Positions 55,548 through 64,000 of a stretch of DNA of 64,000 nucleotides are shown piece by piece. The stretch is from Mesorhizobium amorphae CCNWGS0123 (GTDB taxonomy: Bacteria > Pseudomonadota > Alphaproteobacteria > Rhizobiales > Rhizobiaceae): the NCBI RefSeq assembly GCF_001686985.1, contig NZ_CP015322.1, forward strand, positions 248,001-312,000, in the 5' to 3' direction. Each line of letters starts with the position of its first letter. Within the stretch, counting starts at the first letter, position 1. The notes beneath the pieces were generated by a model that ran no database searches, was not told where the DNA came from, and saw nothing but the letters and a program-made list of their open reading frames with translations. A program made the position numbers and the translations under genes.

Positions 55548-56572
55548 ATGACAGAATATATCGGTCTCGACGTGTCGATGAAAGAGACGGCAGTGTCGAT
55601 CCGCCGTGGAGGCGAACGGATCTGGCGCGGAAAGTGCGCATCTGATCCCAACATCATTGCCGAGCTTGTCCGCAAGCGGGCGCCGGCCGCAAAGCGTGTC
55701 GTGTTCGAAACCGGCCCGCTGTCGGTGTGGTTCTATCATGCGCTGCGCGCCGAAGGATTGCCAGCCATCTGCATCGATGCACGCCATGCCAAAGCCGCTC
55801 TCGATATGGCAGCGAACAAGACCGATGCGAATGACGCCGATGGTTTGGCACATCTTGCTGAAGCGGGGTTCTTTCGCGAGGTGCGCGTGAAAGGCTTCGA
55901 TAGTATGTTGACCCGCACGCTCGTGGCAGCACGCACCCGATTGGTCCGGATCACCGTCGAGCTTTCCAACCAGATCCGCGGGATCATGAAAACGTTCGGC
56001 CTGCTCGTCCCAGCAGGTAAGGGAACTACATTCGAAAAGAATGTCCGGAGCCTTCTTATCGATCAGAGCGAGCTTGCTCCGATCGTGATACCAATGTTGG
56101 AGGCCTGGCGCGGCATTCGCATTCGCGCCGCCGAGCTCGGGCGCCAACTGGTTACGGATGCTCGTCAAAGCCAAGCCTGCCGCACCCTCATGTCGATCCC
56201 CGGCATCGGCGTGATCACCGCGACCTCTTTCGTCACCGCCATTGAGGATCCAAACAACTTCAAGAAGTCCCGCTCTGTCGCTGCTTGGATCGGCCTGACA
56301 ACCCGCCGATACCAATCGGGAGAAGTCGATTATGACGGCCATATATCCCGGCGCGGGGATCGACATCTGCGAGGGCTTCTCTACGAAGCCGCCGCGGTCA
56401 TCCTGACACGCTGTTCGACCGAAAGCAGCCTCCGTACATGGGGTCTAAAGCTCCGGGAGAGGATCGGCTTCAAACGAGCCGCCGTGGCCGTGGCGCGCAA
56501 ATGGCGGTGATCATGCATACGATGCTCAAGACTGGCGAGCTCTTCAATCCGAGTGCAGGAGCCACGGCGTAA
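55548..56572 (+). pseudogene. IS110 family transposase, one-base deletion near the end
   Basis: From the ATG at 55548: YIGLDVSMKETAVSI (first acidic residue of the RuvC-like DEDD site), FETGPLSVWF, NKTDANDADGLAHL, and the C-terminal TnpIS110 domain LMSIPGIGVITATSFVTAIED, SRSVAAWIGLTTRRYQSGE with the conserved serine. At about 56503 one C is missing (AAACTGG to AAATGG), so the frame stops at 56510; in the right frame it would end at 56572 with GELFNPSAGATA. Only the last ~23 residues are lost. This element moves with a bridge RNA encoded in its noncoding end. Confidence 0.88.
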
Positions 56573-56765
56573 ATCCAGATAGCGTTCAGAATCTGAGCGC
56601 CCGAGGTGTCCCTGCCGGGACGTGAGCCGAGCCATTCCGCTGATGGGGTTGCACCGCTGTCTCAGCAAAGTGCGTCGTCCACATTGAAGGCTCGTCCCGC
56701 GAAGCTCCATCATGCGGCGGCCGATGTCGACCGCGAAGACAACCATGCACCCGGCAGCGCCTTAT
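56040..56765 (+). repeat. direct repeat, copy 1 (IS110 3' part and downstream end)
   Basis: The end of the IS110 gene and ~190 bases beyond it (GTGTCCCTGCCGGGACGTG, CATTCCGCTGATGGGGTTG, GAAGCTCCATCATGCGGC, GATGTCGACCGCGAA) recur in the same order and orientation at 61310-62035. The noncoding part is the right end of the element. Confidence 0.8.
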
Positions 56766-56772
56766 CAACGCG

Positions 56773-57667
56773 ATAGATGCTTGACGCCCAAGCTGCTGGA
56801 CGTTGAATCAGTCCAGCAGGCCGGTGTCACATCACAATCGATTCATCGATCGATGGATTTGCTCTAGATGCCGCATTACTGTGTGAGCCACTCGAACTTG
56901 ACGAAAGCTGGCTCTTCAACGCTATCGACCGGCTCGTTGGCAGCGGACCGTCTTGCTCGGTCAGTTTCGTTCATGTTATAATTGCTCTGGCGGCAGAAAT
57001 ACTTCTGGTTTAAATAGATCTCGATATCAGTTGACGTTCGTAAAATGGATAGCCCGAGTGCAGTCCGTCCTAGCGCGCTTCTATCGGATGCTCGGCAGGC
57101 CGTTTCAATTTCGGTTGGACCCGATCGGCCAATTCATGGGTTCCCTTCTTGAGGGATCGAAGGCGCGCTCCGCTCTTGAGCTTGGCACTCCTATCACTAT
57201 ACAACAATCTCCTTTGCCGAGGCAGCGCGCGCGAATAGCGGATCGTCACGAGTTGCGATTTTGACGAATTGCGGGAAAACAACGCGAAAACACCCCAAAT
57301 CCTGCAGCTTCGCTTCCGCCTTGGAATCAACGAGTCGCAGATCGTTCACTGCCGCGCGGAAATGGGGAGATAGTTGCATTGCCGAGCGCTGGTAAAGCTA
57401 AGAGTTTTGCGCCGAGAAGCGTAAACACCGTGCATTCTGACTGACGAAGCTGAACTTATTCTGGAGCTCCGAGTCGTGCAACTATTGCCGCGCAACAAAC
57501 CTGGCGGCAGCGACGGCGGAAAACCATGGAATATGGCGACAACGTGGCTCATGAATCTCATTTCCGACGTCGATCCAACAACAATTGTAGCTTCCTGATT
57601 CCACTGAAGGGCAGGATGATGTCGATTGTCATTTTTGCTTTCCCTTCTGTCGGAGACTTTGAGAATG
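56773..57667. other. about 900 bases without a recognisable gene
   Basis: Frames on both strands are short. A minus-strand frame at 57197-57379 (DLRLVDSKAEAKLQDLGCFRVVFPQFVKIATRDD) looks protein-like, possibly the end of a lost binding-protein gene, but no match is sure. A stretch near 56827-56850 repeats ATCGAT several times. Confidence 0.35.
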
Positions 57668-58669
57668 TCAGAGCAGCCGCCGTACGGCGGCGATGATGTG
57701 GTCCTTCGTTGGGAAGAAATCCTTCTCGAGGGCAGGACTGAAGGGTACGTGAATATCTGGAGCGCTCACCCGCAGGATCGGGCGCTTCAACAGATCGAAC
57801 GCCTCCTCCACCATCACCGCGGCGATTTCACTTCCGACATTGCAGACGCAGTGCGCGTTCTCAACGATCACTAACCGTCCGGTCTTGGCGACTGACGTTT
57901 TGATAGCCTCATGATCGAGTGGCTTCAACGTACGTGGATCGATCACTTCGACCGAAATCCCTTCCTCGGCGAGCGCGCTGACGGCTTCCATCGTCGGCCG
58001 AATGACACCGGCAACAGCGATAAGGGTTACGTCTTCTCCTTCGCGCTTCACATCCGCCTTGCCAATCGGGATTAGATGATCCGGGTCTGTGGTCACATCG
58101 CCCTTCACCGGCCACAGGCGGGTGTCTTCGAAAACCATTACCGGATCGCCGTCGCGAATGGCCGATTTCATAAGCCCCTTGATGTCGGCGGCGCTTGTCG
58201 GGCTGATGATCTTGAGGCCAGGCACATTCATAAAGAACGGATAAGGCCGGTCGGCATGCTGCGCCGCTAGGGACCCCAGCGAGTACATACAGCAACGAAA
58301 CACGATCGGAATGTCGATCTGACCTCCCGTCATATACCGCAATTTCGAGGCCTGGTTGATGATTTGGTCCGAGGCGAGATAGACGAAGCTGGAAACCGAG
58401 AGGTCTACGACCGGCCGCAATCCGTTGATGGCAGCCCCGATTCCGAGGCCGGTGAAACTGCCTTCTGAAATCGGCGTGTTCCAAATCCGGTTCTTGCCAA
58501 ACCGCTCAATAAGTTTGGCACCGCCATGAACCGAGAGCTCCTCTCCCATCAGGACGACGCGCTCATCACGCTCCATTTCCTCCATCTGCGCCTGCACCAA
58601 GGCTTCAAAATAGGTCATCTGAATATGGACGCCGGAGGTCGAGGCGAGTTTCTGGGCATCAGTTTCCAT
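57668..58669 (-). CDS. 2-oxoacid dehydrogenase E1 component, beta subunit
   Basis: 333 residues from the ATG at 58669 (GAGGA nine bases upstream; an ATG three codons earlier overlaps that site). Hallmarks: MTYFEALVQAQMEEMERDERVVLMGEE, NTPISEGSFTGLGIGAAINGLRPV, FRCCMYSLGSLAAQHADRPYPFFMNVPGLKI and the C-terminal DPRTLKPLDHEAI. With the alpha subunit it forms the thiamine-diphosphate decarboxylase of pyruvate, acetoin or branched-chain dehydrogenase complexes. The start lies just inside the alpha-subunit gene's last codons (stop at 58659), so translation is coupled. No E2 or E3 gene follows, which leaves the complex incomplete in the window. Confidence 0.92.
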   Translation of the reverse strand: METDAQKLASTSGVHIQMTYFEALVQAQMEEMERDERVVLMGEELSVHGGAKLIERFGKNRIWNTPISEGSFTGLGIGAAINGLRPVVDLSVSSFVYLASDQIINQASKLRYMTGGQIDIPIVFRCCMYSLGSLAAQHADRPYPFFMNVPGLKIISPTSAADIKGLMKSAIRDGDPVMVFEDTRLWPVKGDVTTDPDHLIPIGKADVKREGEDVTLIAVAGVIRPTMEAVSALAEEGISVEVIDPRTLKPLDHEAIKTSVAKTGRLVIVENAHCVCNVGSEIAAVMVEEAFDLLKRPILRVSAPDIHVPFSPALEKDFFPTKDHIIAAVRRLL

Positions 58670-59690
58670 GTCGATCATTCCTCTCGAGCCCAGCCCCGAA
58701 ACCGTAATGGTCTGCAAGGGGCGAGTTGAACATGTAATCAGGCAAGGTTTCGGGTCGAGGCAGGGGGCTGTCTAGACCAAATTGTACAGCCTGCTTCACG
58801 GCTTCGACGACTTCATACTCGATTGCTCTCAGACTATTTTCATTTATGCCTTCACCGAGGAGCACAGTGCGGTATAGCAAGATGGGATCGCGGTTGCGTT
58901 TGTGAGCTTCGACTTCTTCAACCGATCGATAAGGCTCCCCCGGTATCACCATTCCGAAATCGTGCTCATCGAACCGATAGGTGTTGGCCACTATTAGAGT
59001 GGGCCCCTCGCCCGCGCGTGCTCGCGTAACGGCCTCTGCCGCAGCTTCATAGACGGCGCCAACACTCTGCCCGTCAACCGTTACCCCTAGCATCCCGTAG
59101 CCCGCTGCCCGCAGCGCGATGTCCGGCTGCCCGTGGCTTTGCGCCACCGAGGTGGTCATTGCATAGCCGTTGTTCTCGCAATGATAGATGACCGGAAGCT
59201 TCCACAGCGACGCCATGTTGAGACTCTCATGGAAGGTGCCCTGGTTCACCGCCCCATCGCCGAAGAAGCAAAAGGTAACCTGATCGACGCCGCGCACCTT
59301 GGCGCTGAACGCACACCCTGTGGCAAGAGGAATGCCTCCTCCGACAATACCCGATTCACTAATGATCCCCACCGAATTGTCTGCAACGTGCATTGAACCG
59401 CCGCGCCCCTTGCAAATGCCGCCAGCCTTTCCCATCAGCTCGGCCATGAGCGTGTTCAGATCCGCACCCTTCCCGATCGGATGGCCGTGCGAACGATGGG
59501 TGCCGGTTATGGCGTCATCGTCCCGAAGGGCGAGGCAAGCCCCAACGATAGCGGCTTCCTGCCCCACGCTCGAGTGGAACCAACCAGGGATCTTGTCACC
59601 TTCGCACTGCCGCATACCCTCTTCTTCGAATCGACGGATACGAAGCATCCGCCGATAAGCTTCCAGTCTCTGATCACCGTTCAACTGCAT
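58659..59690 (-). CDS. 2-oxoacid dehydrogenase E1 component, alpha subunit
   Basis: 343 residues from the ATG at 59690. TPP-binding motif FFGDGAVNQGTFHESLNMASLWKLPVIYHCENN (in parts) with GDG and the closing NN, plus HRSHGHPIGKGAD, GRGGSMHVAD, and the phosphorylation-loop-like RFDEHDFGMVIPGEPYRS. It is of the acetoin/pyruvate dehydrogenase E1-alpha type. It should pair with the beta subunit directly downstream. In this class substrate choice (pyruvate, acetoin, 2-oxobutyrate) cannot be read reliably from sequence. Intact in an otherwise decayed area, so likely under selection. Confidence 0.92.
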   Translation of the reverse strand: MQLNGDQRLEAYRRMLRIRRFEEEGMRQCEGDKIPGWFHSSVGQEAAIVGACLALRDDDAITGTHRSHGHPIGKGADLNTLMAELMGKAGGICKGRGGSMHVADNSVGIISESGIVGGGIPLATGCAFSAKVRGVDQVTFCFFGDGAVNQGTFHESLNMASLWKLPVIYHCENNGYAMTTSVAQSHGQPDIALRAAGYGMLGVTVDGQSVGAVYEAAAEAVTRARAGEGPTLIVANTYRFDEHDFGMVIPGEPYRSVEEVEAHKRNRDPILLYRTVLLGEGINENSLRAIEYEVVEAVKQAVQFGLDSPLPRPETLPDYMFNSPLADHYGFGAGLERNDRHGN

Positions 59691-59885
59691 GATCCAAACG
59701 TTGCTCCAATTTGAAGGTAAAAGATGCCGCCTGGGGATGGCATGGCGCAGGTCCTAAACTCGGAATTATTCATGCACTTCCTGGTTCTCTCATTCATCCG
59801 GAGCAAGAGCTTGCTGATAAACCGGCGGGCCGCGCGATTGGCTAGTGATAGGATTGACGAGAATTGCGGCTATGTAGCCTCAGCG

Positions 59886-60085
59886 TTAACGGCGGCCTTC
59901 GGCGTTCCAAGGGTGTTTTGCCTCGACGAGAGACATAGGATCAGCTTTCCGCCTCGACCAACTTCTCCACCACGCCATTGTTCATCAAAACGGCATATCG
60001 CCAGAAGCGCATACCGAAGCCGAGATTGTCCTTGGCGACCAGCATGTCGGGCTGGCGCGTGAACTCGCCCGAACACCGAGATGAG
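59886..60085 (-). pseudogene. peroxiredoxin (Prx5-like) C-terminal remnant
   Basis: GEFTRQPDMLVAKDNLGFGMRFWRYAVLMNNGVVEKL is the C-terminal half of a redoxin-family peroxiredoxin; a frameshift then leads to SLVEAKHPWNAEG. The catalytic Cys domain is missing; it is fused to the start of the oxygenase relic. Confidence 0.7.
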
Positions 60086-60086
60086 C

Positions 60087-60143
60087 TTGATACGTTGCAT
60101 CGGCTGCCAGTTTCGACAGCAAAATTTGGGGTAGCGTCGTCAC
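60087..60143 (-). pseudogene. first codons of a second 2OG-Fe(II) oxygenase gene
   Basis: GTG at 60143 overlaps the methyltransferase stop (GTGA) and starts TTLPQILLSKLAADA, nearly identical to the opening of the oxygenase at 53313 (TTLPQISLAKLASDS). After about 17 codons the homology is replaced by peroxiredoxin sequence. Confidence 0.75.
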
Positions 60144-60847
60144 AGCCTCGGTTCCTCTGGTGCGCTGGTCTTCTCGGGCACCTGGAAGACCCAATAGTGC
60201 GCGTCCTCCTCGGCGACGTATCTGCCGTTCCTTAGACACTGTGTCGGTATAAGGACGCCCTCATCGTGCAGACGCCGCACCTGGTCTTCAAAGGATGTGG
60301 TCTCCGCATAGCTCTTGCGGGTGCTTGCAATGACGAAGCCGTTCGGGCGGGTGACGCGAGCCAGCTCGCGCAACCCATCCGGTCGGACATGCCCGAGCGT
60401 GAAGACGCCGCAGCAGACGGTCAGGTCATAGCTCGCGCTGGAGTAGTCGGAGAGCGGCCCGTTAAGGTCGACATCGCCTCGGACATGGCGGTAGACGCCG
60501 GTTTGCCGGGCCTTTTCGGCCATCTCTTCGGAGAGATCGAACCCGTCAATCAACCGGAAGCCGAGACGGTCCAGTTCCACGCCGACGAGCCCTGTTCCGC
60601 AACCAGCGTCCAGAATTGCAATGGCATTTCGCTGCCCGGCCAAATAGGCCGTCTGCACGGCGCCTGCCAGTTCCGCCACGATCATCGGCCCGCAGTACCC
60701 GACGCGGGCCTGATCCAGATCGAAGGCACTCGCCCATCCGCGATATAAGTGGGCCAAGCGAACGGCGTCGCCATCAAGAGCATGGGATTCCTTCATGCGC
60801 TCTCGTGCGGCTTGCTCCGGTGCTGTCGGCTGATCTAGGGGGTTCAT
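60140..60847 (-). CDS. class I SAM-dependent methyltransferase
   Basis: 235 residues from the ATG at 60847 (AGGA upstream). Motif I is ILDAGCGTGLVGVEL, followed by IDGFDLSEEMAEKARQTGVY (acidic motif II region), a motif-III-like YDLTVCCGVFTLGHV and RVTRPNGFVIASTRKSYAE. It is the Methyltransf_11/25 fold, which transfers a methyl group to small molecules; no substrate can be named. Coupled by GTGA to the relic of an IPNS-like oxygenase, while the matching intact oxygenase at 52384 has a relic methyltransferase beside it. The two therefore probably acted in one pathway. Confidence 0.9.
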   Translation of the reverse strand: MNPLDQPTAPEQAARERMKESHALDGDAVRLAHLYRGWASAFDLDQARVGYCGPMIVAELAGAVQTAYLAGQRNAIAILDAGCGTGLVGVELDRLGFRLIDGFDLSEEMAEKARQTGVYRHVRGDVDLNGPLSDYSSASYDLTVCCGVFTLGHVRPDGLRELARVTRPNGFVIASTRKSYAETTSFEDQVRRLHDEGVLIPTQCLRNGRYVAEEDAHYWVFQVPEKTSAPEEPRL

Positions 60848-61290
60848 AACAGGTCCTCCGTGTAAGGGCAGTTGGGTGCGACACTGTATTCATGGGCGCG
60901 TAGTGGCTGCGGCTGAAACTACGGACTCTTCCTTGCCACTGTGCGGAGCATGGTTGTTTGTCCATGCGAAGGCGTCTGGACGGAGTGTCGACCGCTTATC
61001 ATGGAGAGCGTCGATGCAGGCCAGCAGCAGTCAGATCACCTTTCCCAAGATGGGTAAAGGAAAAACGAATTGGTATTCTCAAGGGCGACTGTACCAGTGG
61101 CATTCAGGAACAAAAAGATGTTTTTGAGAATTTTCTGTTACATTATATTACAAATTCTTATATATAATTGTTACTTTAAGTTCATATTGAGAAGATAAAC
61201 AGTCATACATCGATAACAGCACTGCCTTCCGAGTGACGATGTTGTATTGCCTGGAGCGAAGCCCGGCAGGAGATTGTCCTCTGTGCAAGG
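60848..61290. other. promoter-side region of the methyltransferase gene, AT-rich, no gene
   Basis: About 440 bases. The half from 61050 to 61200 is strikingly AT-rich against the GC-rich window. A similar AT-rich block (53760-53930) lies upstream of the other methyltransferase-oxygenase copy. No gene recognised. Confidence 0.4.
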
Positions 61291-61294
61291 GAAG

Positions 61295-61838
61295 CTCATT
61301 CGAAAAGGGATGTCCGGGGCCTTCTTGTCGACCAGGACGGGCTCGCCCCTATCATGCTGCCGATGCTGGAAGCCTGGCGCAGCATGCGCATCCGTGCCAT
61401 CGAGCTCGGACGCCAGCTTGTCGCTGCTGCGCGCCAAAACCAAGCGTGTCAGCTCCTCATGTCGATCCCTGACGTCGGCACGATCACCGCGACCTCTTTC
61501 GTCACCGCCATTGAAGATTCCGACAATTTCAAGAAGTCCCGCTCTGTTGGCGCCTGGCTTGGTCTGACGACCCGCCGCTACCAATCGGGCGGTCGACTAT
61601 GACGACCACATATCCCGACGCGGCGATCGTCATTTGCGAGGGCTTTTCTACGAAGCCGCCACGGTCATCTGACCCGCAGCTCGGCCGACAACGCCCTGCG
61701 GACATGGGTCCTCAACTCCGCGAGCGGATCGGCTTCGAACAAGCTGCTGTTGCGGTAGCCCGCAAACTGGCCGTTACGATGCACGCAATGCTGAAGGCCG
61801 GTGAGTTCTTCGATCGGACCGCCGGCGCCACAGCGTGA
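61295..61838 (+). pseudogene. IS110 transposase C-terminal fragment (second copy)
   Basis: LLVDQDGLAPIMLPMLEAWRSMRIRAIELGRQLV, LLMSIPDVGTITATSFVTAIEDS, SRSVGAWLGLTTRRYQSG and, after frameshifts, LRERIGFEQAAVAVARKLAVTMHAMLKAGEFFDRTAGATA correspond to the 3' half of the IS110 gene at 55548. Here the end is in frame, unlike the first copy. Confidence 0.82.
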
Positions 61839-62035
61839 TAGCTTAGGAATAGTTCGGTCCCTGAGCGCGCTGAGACGTCCCTGCCGGGGACGTGGCAGAG
61901 CCATTCCGCTTGATGGGGTGCACCGCTGGCTCAGCAGAGTGCGTCGTCCACATTTGAAGGCTCCTCCCGCGAAGCTCCATCATGCGGCGACCGATGTCGA
62001 CCGCGAAAACGATCCTGCACCCGGCATACGCGTCT
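61310..62035 (+). repeat. direct repeat, copy 2 (IS110 3' part and downstream end)
   Basis: Second copy of the block at 56040-56765, in the same orientation. The two copies bracket about 4.5 kb holding the E1 alpha/beta pair, the peroxiredoxin remnant and the methyltransferase. Confidence 0.8.
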
Positions 62036-62039
62036 CAGA

Positions 62040-62580
62040 AACAATAACGCTGTGCGCTACCTGGTCCGCTCTGGTTGCGGTTGGCGGATGCTGCCGATCC
62101 ATTTCGGGCCGTGACAGACGGTCTACGGCTGGTCCCGCGAGTTGGCGCGGCGCTTTCTGTTCCAGACTATCCACGACGTTGCAATGATGCTGGACCGCGA
62201 GCGAGCCGGGCGCGAGGCCAGTCCCACAGCCGGCGTGATCGACAGCGAGTCGGTCAAGGCTCCGCAAGCGGAAACAAGAGGGTACGACGCCGGCAAGAAG
62301 ATTGTCGGCCGCAAGCGCCACATCCCGTCGATACGGATGGGCGGCTGTTGATGGTCTACCTCACCACCGCCGATATCTCCGACAGTGCCGGCGCTCAGGC
62401 GATCCTGGATGGTATCCGCAAGCGCTGGGCCCTGGGTGAAGCATCTGTTCGCCGATGGCGCCTATGGCCGGCTGAAGCTCATGGACAAAGCCACCTATCT
62501 CGACTTCGTGGTCGAGATATCCGTCGATCCGAAGACCAGAAGGGCTTCCAGATACTGCCCCGCCGCTGGGCCGTGAACCG
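62040..62580 (+). pseudogene. IS5 family transposase, 5' portion
   Basis: AVRYLVRSGCGWRMLP, FLFQTIHDVAMMLDRERAGREASPTAGVIDSESVKAPQAE (first Asp), DAGKKIVGRKRHI, after a shift VDTDGRLLMVYLTTADISDSAGAQAILDGIRKRW, and shifted KHLFADGAYGRLKLMDKATYLDFVVEI (second Asp). Several frameshifts. The rest of the gene (ERTLGCKTRWRRLVRD, 63186-63236) lies beyond an inserted element. Confidence 0.8.
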
Positions 62581-63176
62581 CTGTACAATGTTGCCAAGTG
62601 TGCCTTTGAGTGGTCGGTGCGGATCGAGCGTCTAAGTCGTAGGCTGCAGCTTGTTGAGTAGCTCCTGCCCGTGTCTGGTAGCCGATCTGCTCGAGCCGCC
62701 GGCATACTGTGAGCCGGGACCAAGGCGGCGGCGTGGCACGCTTCGAGGTGATGGAGGCGGAGGCCGCATGTACGCAGAGACGCTCGACGTGGCCACTGGC
62801 AACCGCATCCCTCAGCAGCTCCAGCGCCGGGCGAAGCAGAATCGAACCACTGTAGCCATTATCCAGATAGCTGTGACCTGGCTCAAGCATGAAGCCGTCG
62901 GCGGCGATGCGTTGCTGCAACGCAATGACCTGACTGGCGATCGTGTTGTCGCGCGTCTGCGCCTCATCAGCCGTCTGGAAGACTTCTCCACCAAGGTGAC
63001 AGCAGGGCTCGCCGGCCTTGATCGGACCGGCATGCGGCAGATCATCCGCACCGTGGTTCGCCGGGTCGAAATCGACGACGCGCACATCGAGATCATCTTC
63101 CGGGTACCCCCGATCGATGGCTCGGCTGGCCCAAAATCACCAAGCAAAATGACCAGTTCCACGCAACATTGTACAG
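62581..63176. mobile_element. 596-bp insertion with 14-bp perfect inverted ends
   Basis: CTGTACAATGTTGC at 62581-62594 and its exact complement GCAACATTGTACAG at 63163-63176 bound a segment that interrupts the IS5 transposase gene. Inside are two pieces of a serine recombinase in head-to-head orientation. The inverted end forms part of the recombinase's own last codons (TWQHCTD-like). Confidence 0.65.
62640..62936 (-). pseudogene. serine recombinase N-terminal piece
   Basis: QTRDNTIASQVIALQQRIAADGFMLEPGHSYLDNGYSGSILLRPALELLRDAVASGHVERLCVHA (in parts) is the catalytic domain opening of a large serine recombinase after the serine. It is followed by frame-shifted debris. Confidence 0.7.
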
Positions 63177-63180
63177 ACGT
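62937..63180 (+). pseudogene. serine recombinase C-terminal piece
   Basis: ARLRLISRLEDFSTKVTAGLAGLDRTGMRQIIRTVVRRVEIDDAHIEIIFRVPP (in parts) is the C-terminal end of the same recombinase family as the piece on the minus strand, joined to it at about 62937. Confidence 0.7.
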
Positions 63181-63182
63181 TC

Positions 63183-63260
63183 CTCGAGCGGACCTTGGGC
63201 TGCAAGACCCGATGGCGCCGCCTCGTGCGGGACTAATCCGCCGAAACGCTCATCCTTGAA
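63183..63260 (+). pseudogene. IS5 transposase, 3' portion
   Basis: ERTLGCKTRWRRLVRD is the region around the catalytic Glu of IS5 transposases and continues the gene at 62040-62580; a TAG follows where relatives have Tyr. Confidence 0.6.
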
Positions 63261-63376
63261 TTTCAAAACAGATGGGGTGATCGGGGTCTCGACCGAGCCA
63301 GTGATGGCGGCTGCTCCTGTGGAAATGTGAAAACGTGGTCGATGTAAGTCGACACAAACATTTGGAAGGAGCAGCC

Positions 63377-64000
63377 ATGAAGTACTTTGCCGGACTGGAC
63401 GTGTCTTTGGAAGAGACCTCTATTTGCATTGTCGACGAGACTGGCCGGATCGCGAAGAGGCGAGAGCGTTGAGCGATCCGCAGGCATTGTGTGACGCGCT
63501 GAAGGGGACCGGCTTGCCGCTTGAGCGGATCGGCCTGGAAGCGTGCCCGCTGACGGCCTGGCTTCACGATGGACTGCACGCCGAAGGCTTGTCGGCGACC
63601 TGCATTGAGACGCGGCAGGCCAATGCGGCGATGAAGACGATGCCCAACAAGACCACCGCAATGACGCCCGCGCGCTGGCGCAGATCATGCTCACTGGCTG
63701 GTATCGGCAGAGGCATGTCAAGAGCAGGCAGTGCCGGCTGTGGCATCCGCTGCTGGTTGCCCGCCGCACGGTGCTGAACGAGATGCGTTCGATCGAGAAC
63801 GTAGTGCGGGCGATCCTGCGCGAGGCCGGCGTCAGCTGGGCCTGCGTCGCGCAGCGCGTTTGCCGTCCGCGTGCGTAGTTGACGGAGCGCTGACGCCGAG
63901 GTGATGGCGACGGTCGAGCCGCTGCTTGCAATCCTCGGTGTGATGTTGGGAAAGTTCACCCGCCTGACGAAGCAGGTTCTCGACATCGTCCGCAATGAAG
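63377..64000 (+). pseudogene. IS110 family transposase (another type), frameshifted, runs off the window
   Basis: The ATG at 63377 opens MKYFAGLDVSLEETSICIVDETGRIAK (first acidic residue in GLDVS). After frameshifts near 63460, 63660 and 63840 it continues as DPQALCDALKGTGLPLERIGLEACPLTAWLHDGL, ETRQANAAMKTMPNKT, LLVARRTVLNEMRSIENVVRAILREAGV and finally MATVEPLLAILGVMLGKFTRLTKQVLDIVRNE. It is of a different subgroup from 55548. The C-terminal domain lies outside the window. Confidence 0.8.

Noticed and set aside
56822..56856. ATCGAT-rich stretch resembling part of a nod box
   Set aside because: Only ACAATCGATT matches the nod box core; the three ATC-N9-GAT half-sites are not in place and no nod gene follows.
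1..64000. CRISPR array, rRNA genes or complete tRNA genes
   Set aside because: No regularly spaced repeats, no rRNA motifs, and only the 3' tRNA-fMet fragment was found.

Overview
The window looks like the edge and accessory interior of a mobile symbiosis island of a Mesorhizobium-type rhizobium. Several signs support this. There is a 3' tRNA-fMet remnant of the kind left at an integration site. Four promoter regions combine a NifA-type upstream site (TGT-N10-ACA) with a sigma-54 -24/-12 element. The MucR/Ros regulator lacks the zinc cysteines, as in Mesorhizobium paralogues. At least ten insertion-sequence families are present, mostly as wrecks. No nod, nif structural or fix genes are seen here.

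Layout. Positions 1-4340 look like chromosome: the end of a UvrD-type helicase gene, a DUF4238 gene, two small unknown genes and the native terminator of the tRNA. From 4343 the island begins: tRNA fragment, cobalamin riboswitch and metE, a di-haem peroxidase, mucR, a cold-shock gene. Positions 10975-20770 hold three of the NifA/sigma-54 promoters. The first drives a pair of M16 peptidases followed by a gabD-like gene. Two divergent ones drive (leftward) a broken IscA-like gene, an intact FAD N-hydroxylase and a truncated gene, and (rightward) an IscA N-terminal fragment and a deleted prolyl oligopeptidase, with ompW beyond. Positions 21000-35500 mix an intact IS21 element with broken genes (an enolase-superfamily gene, purU, a receiver protein, a LysR regulator, a peptide permease) and two intact genes, a peptide-binding protein and a CocE-type hydrolase, which share a leader sequence. 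Pyruvate carboxylase (35575-39045) is intact.

Positions 39100-44050 are a nest of broken transposases (IS21, ISAzo13, ISL3, ISKra4, IS1634). The fourth NifA/sigma-54 promoter precedes an orphan cephalosporin-hydroxylase-like gene at 44464-45261. Positions 45400-52000 hold a group II intron remnant and a serine-recombinase cassette lodged inside another recombinase gene. Positions 52384-61000 hold an IPNS-like oxygenase, a SAM methyltransferase and a 2-oxoacid dehydrogenase E1 alpha/beta pair; the methyltransferase-oxygenase pair is duplicated and each copy has lost the opposite gene. The segment holding the E1 pair and the methyltransferase is flanked by direct copies of one IS110 element. 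The window ends in more IS5, recombinase and IS110 debris.

Functional reading (inference): the surviving NifA-controlled genes encode envelope peptidases, an amine N-hydroxylase and a methyltransferase/hydroxylase-like protein, so the region may contribute bacteroid-specific peptide turnover and small-molecule modification during nitrogen fixation.
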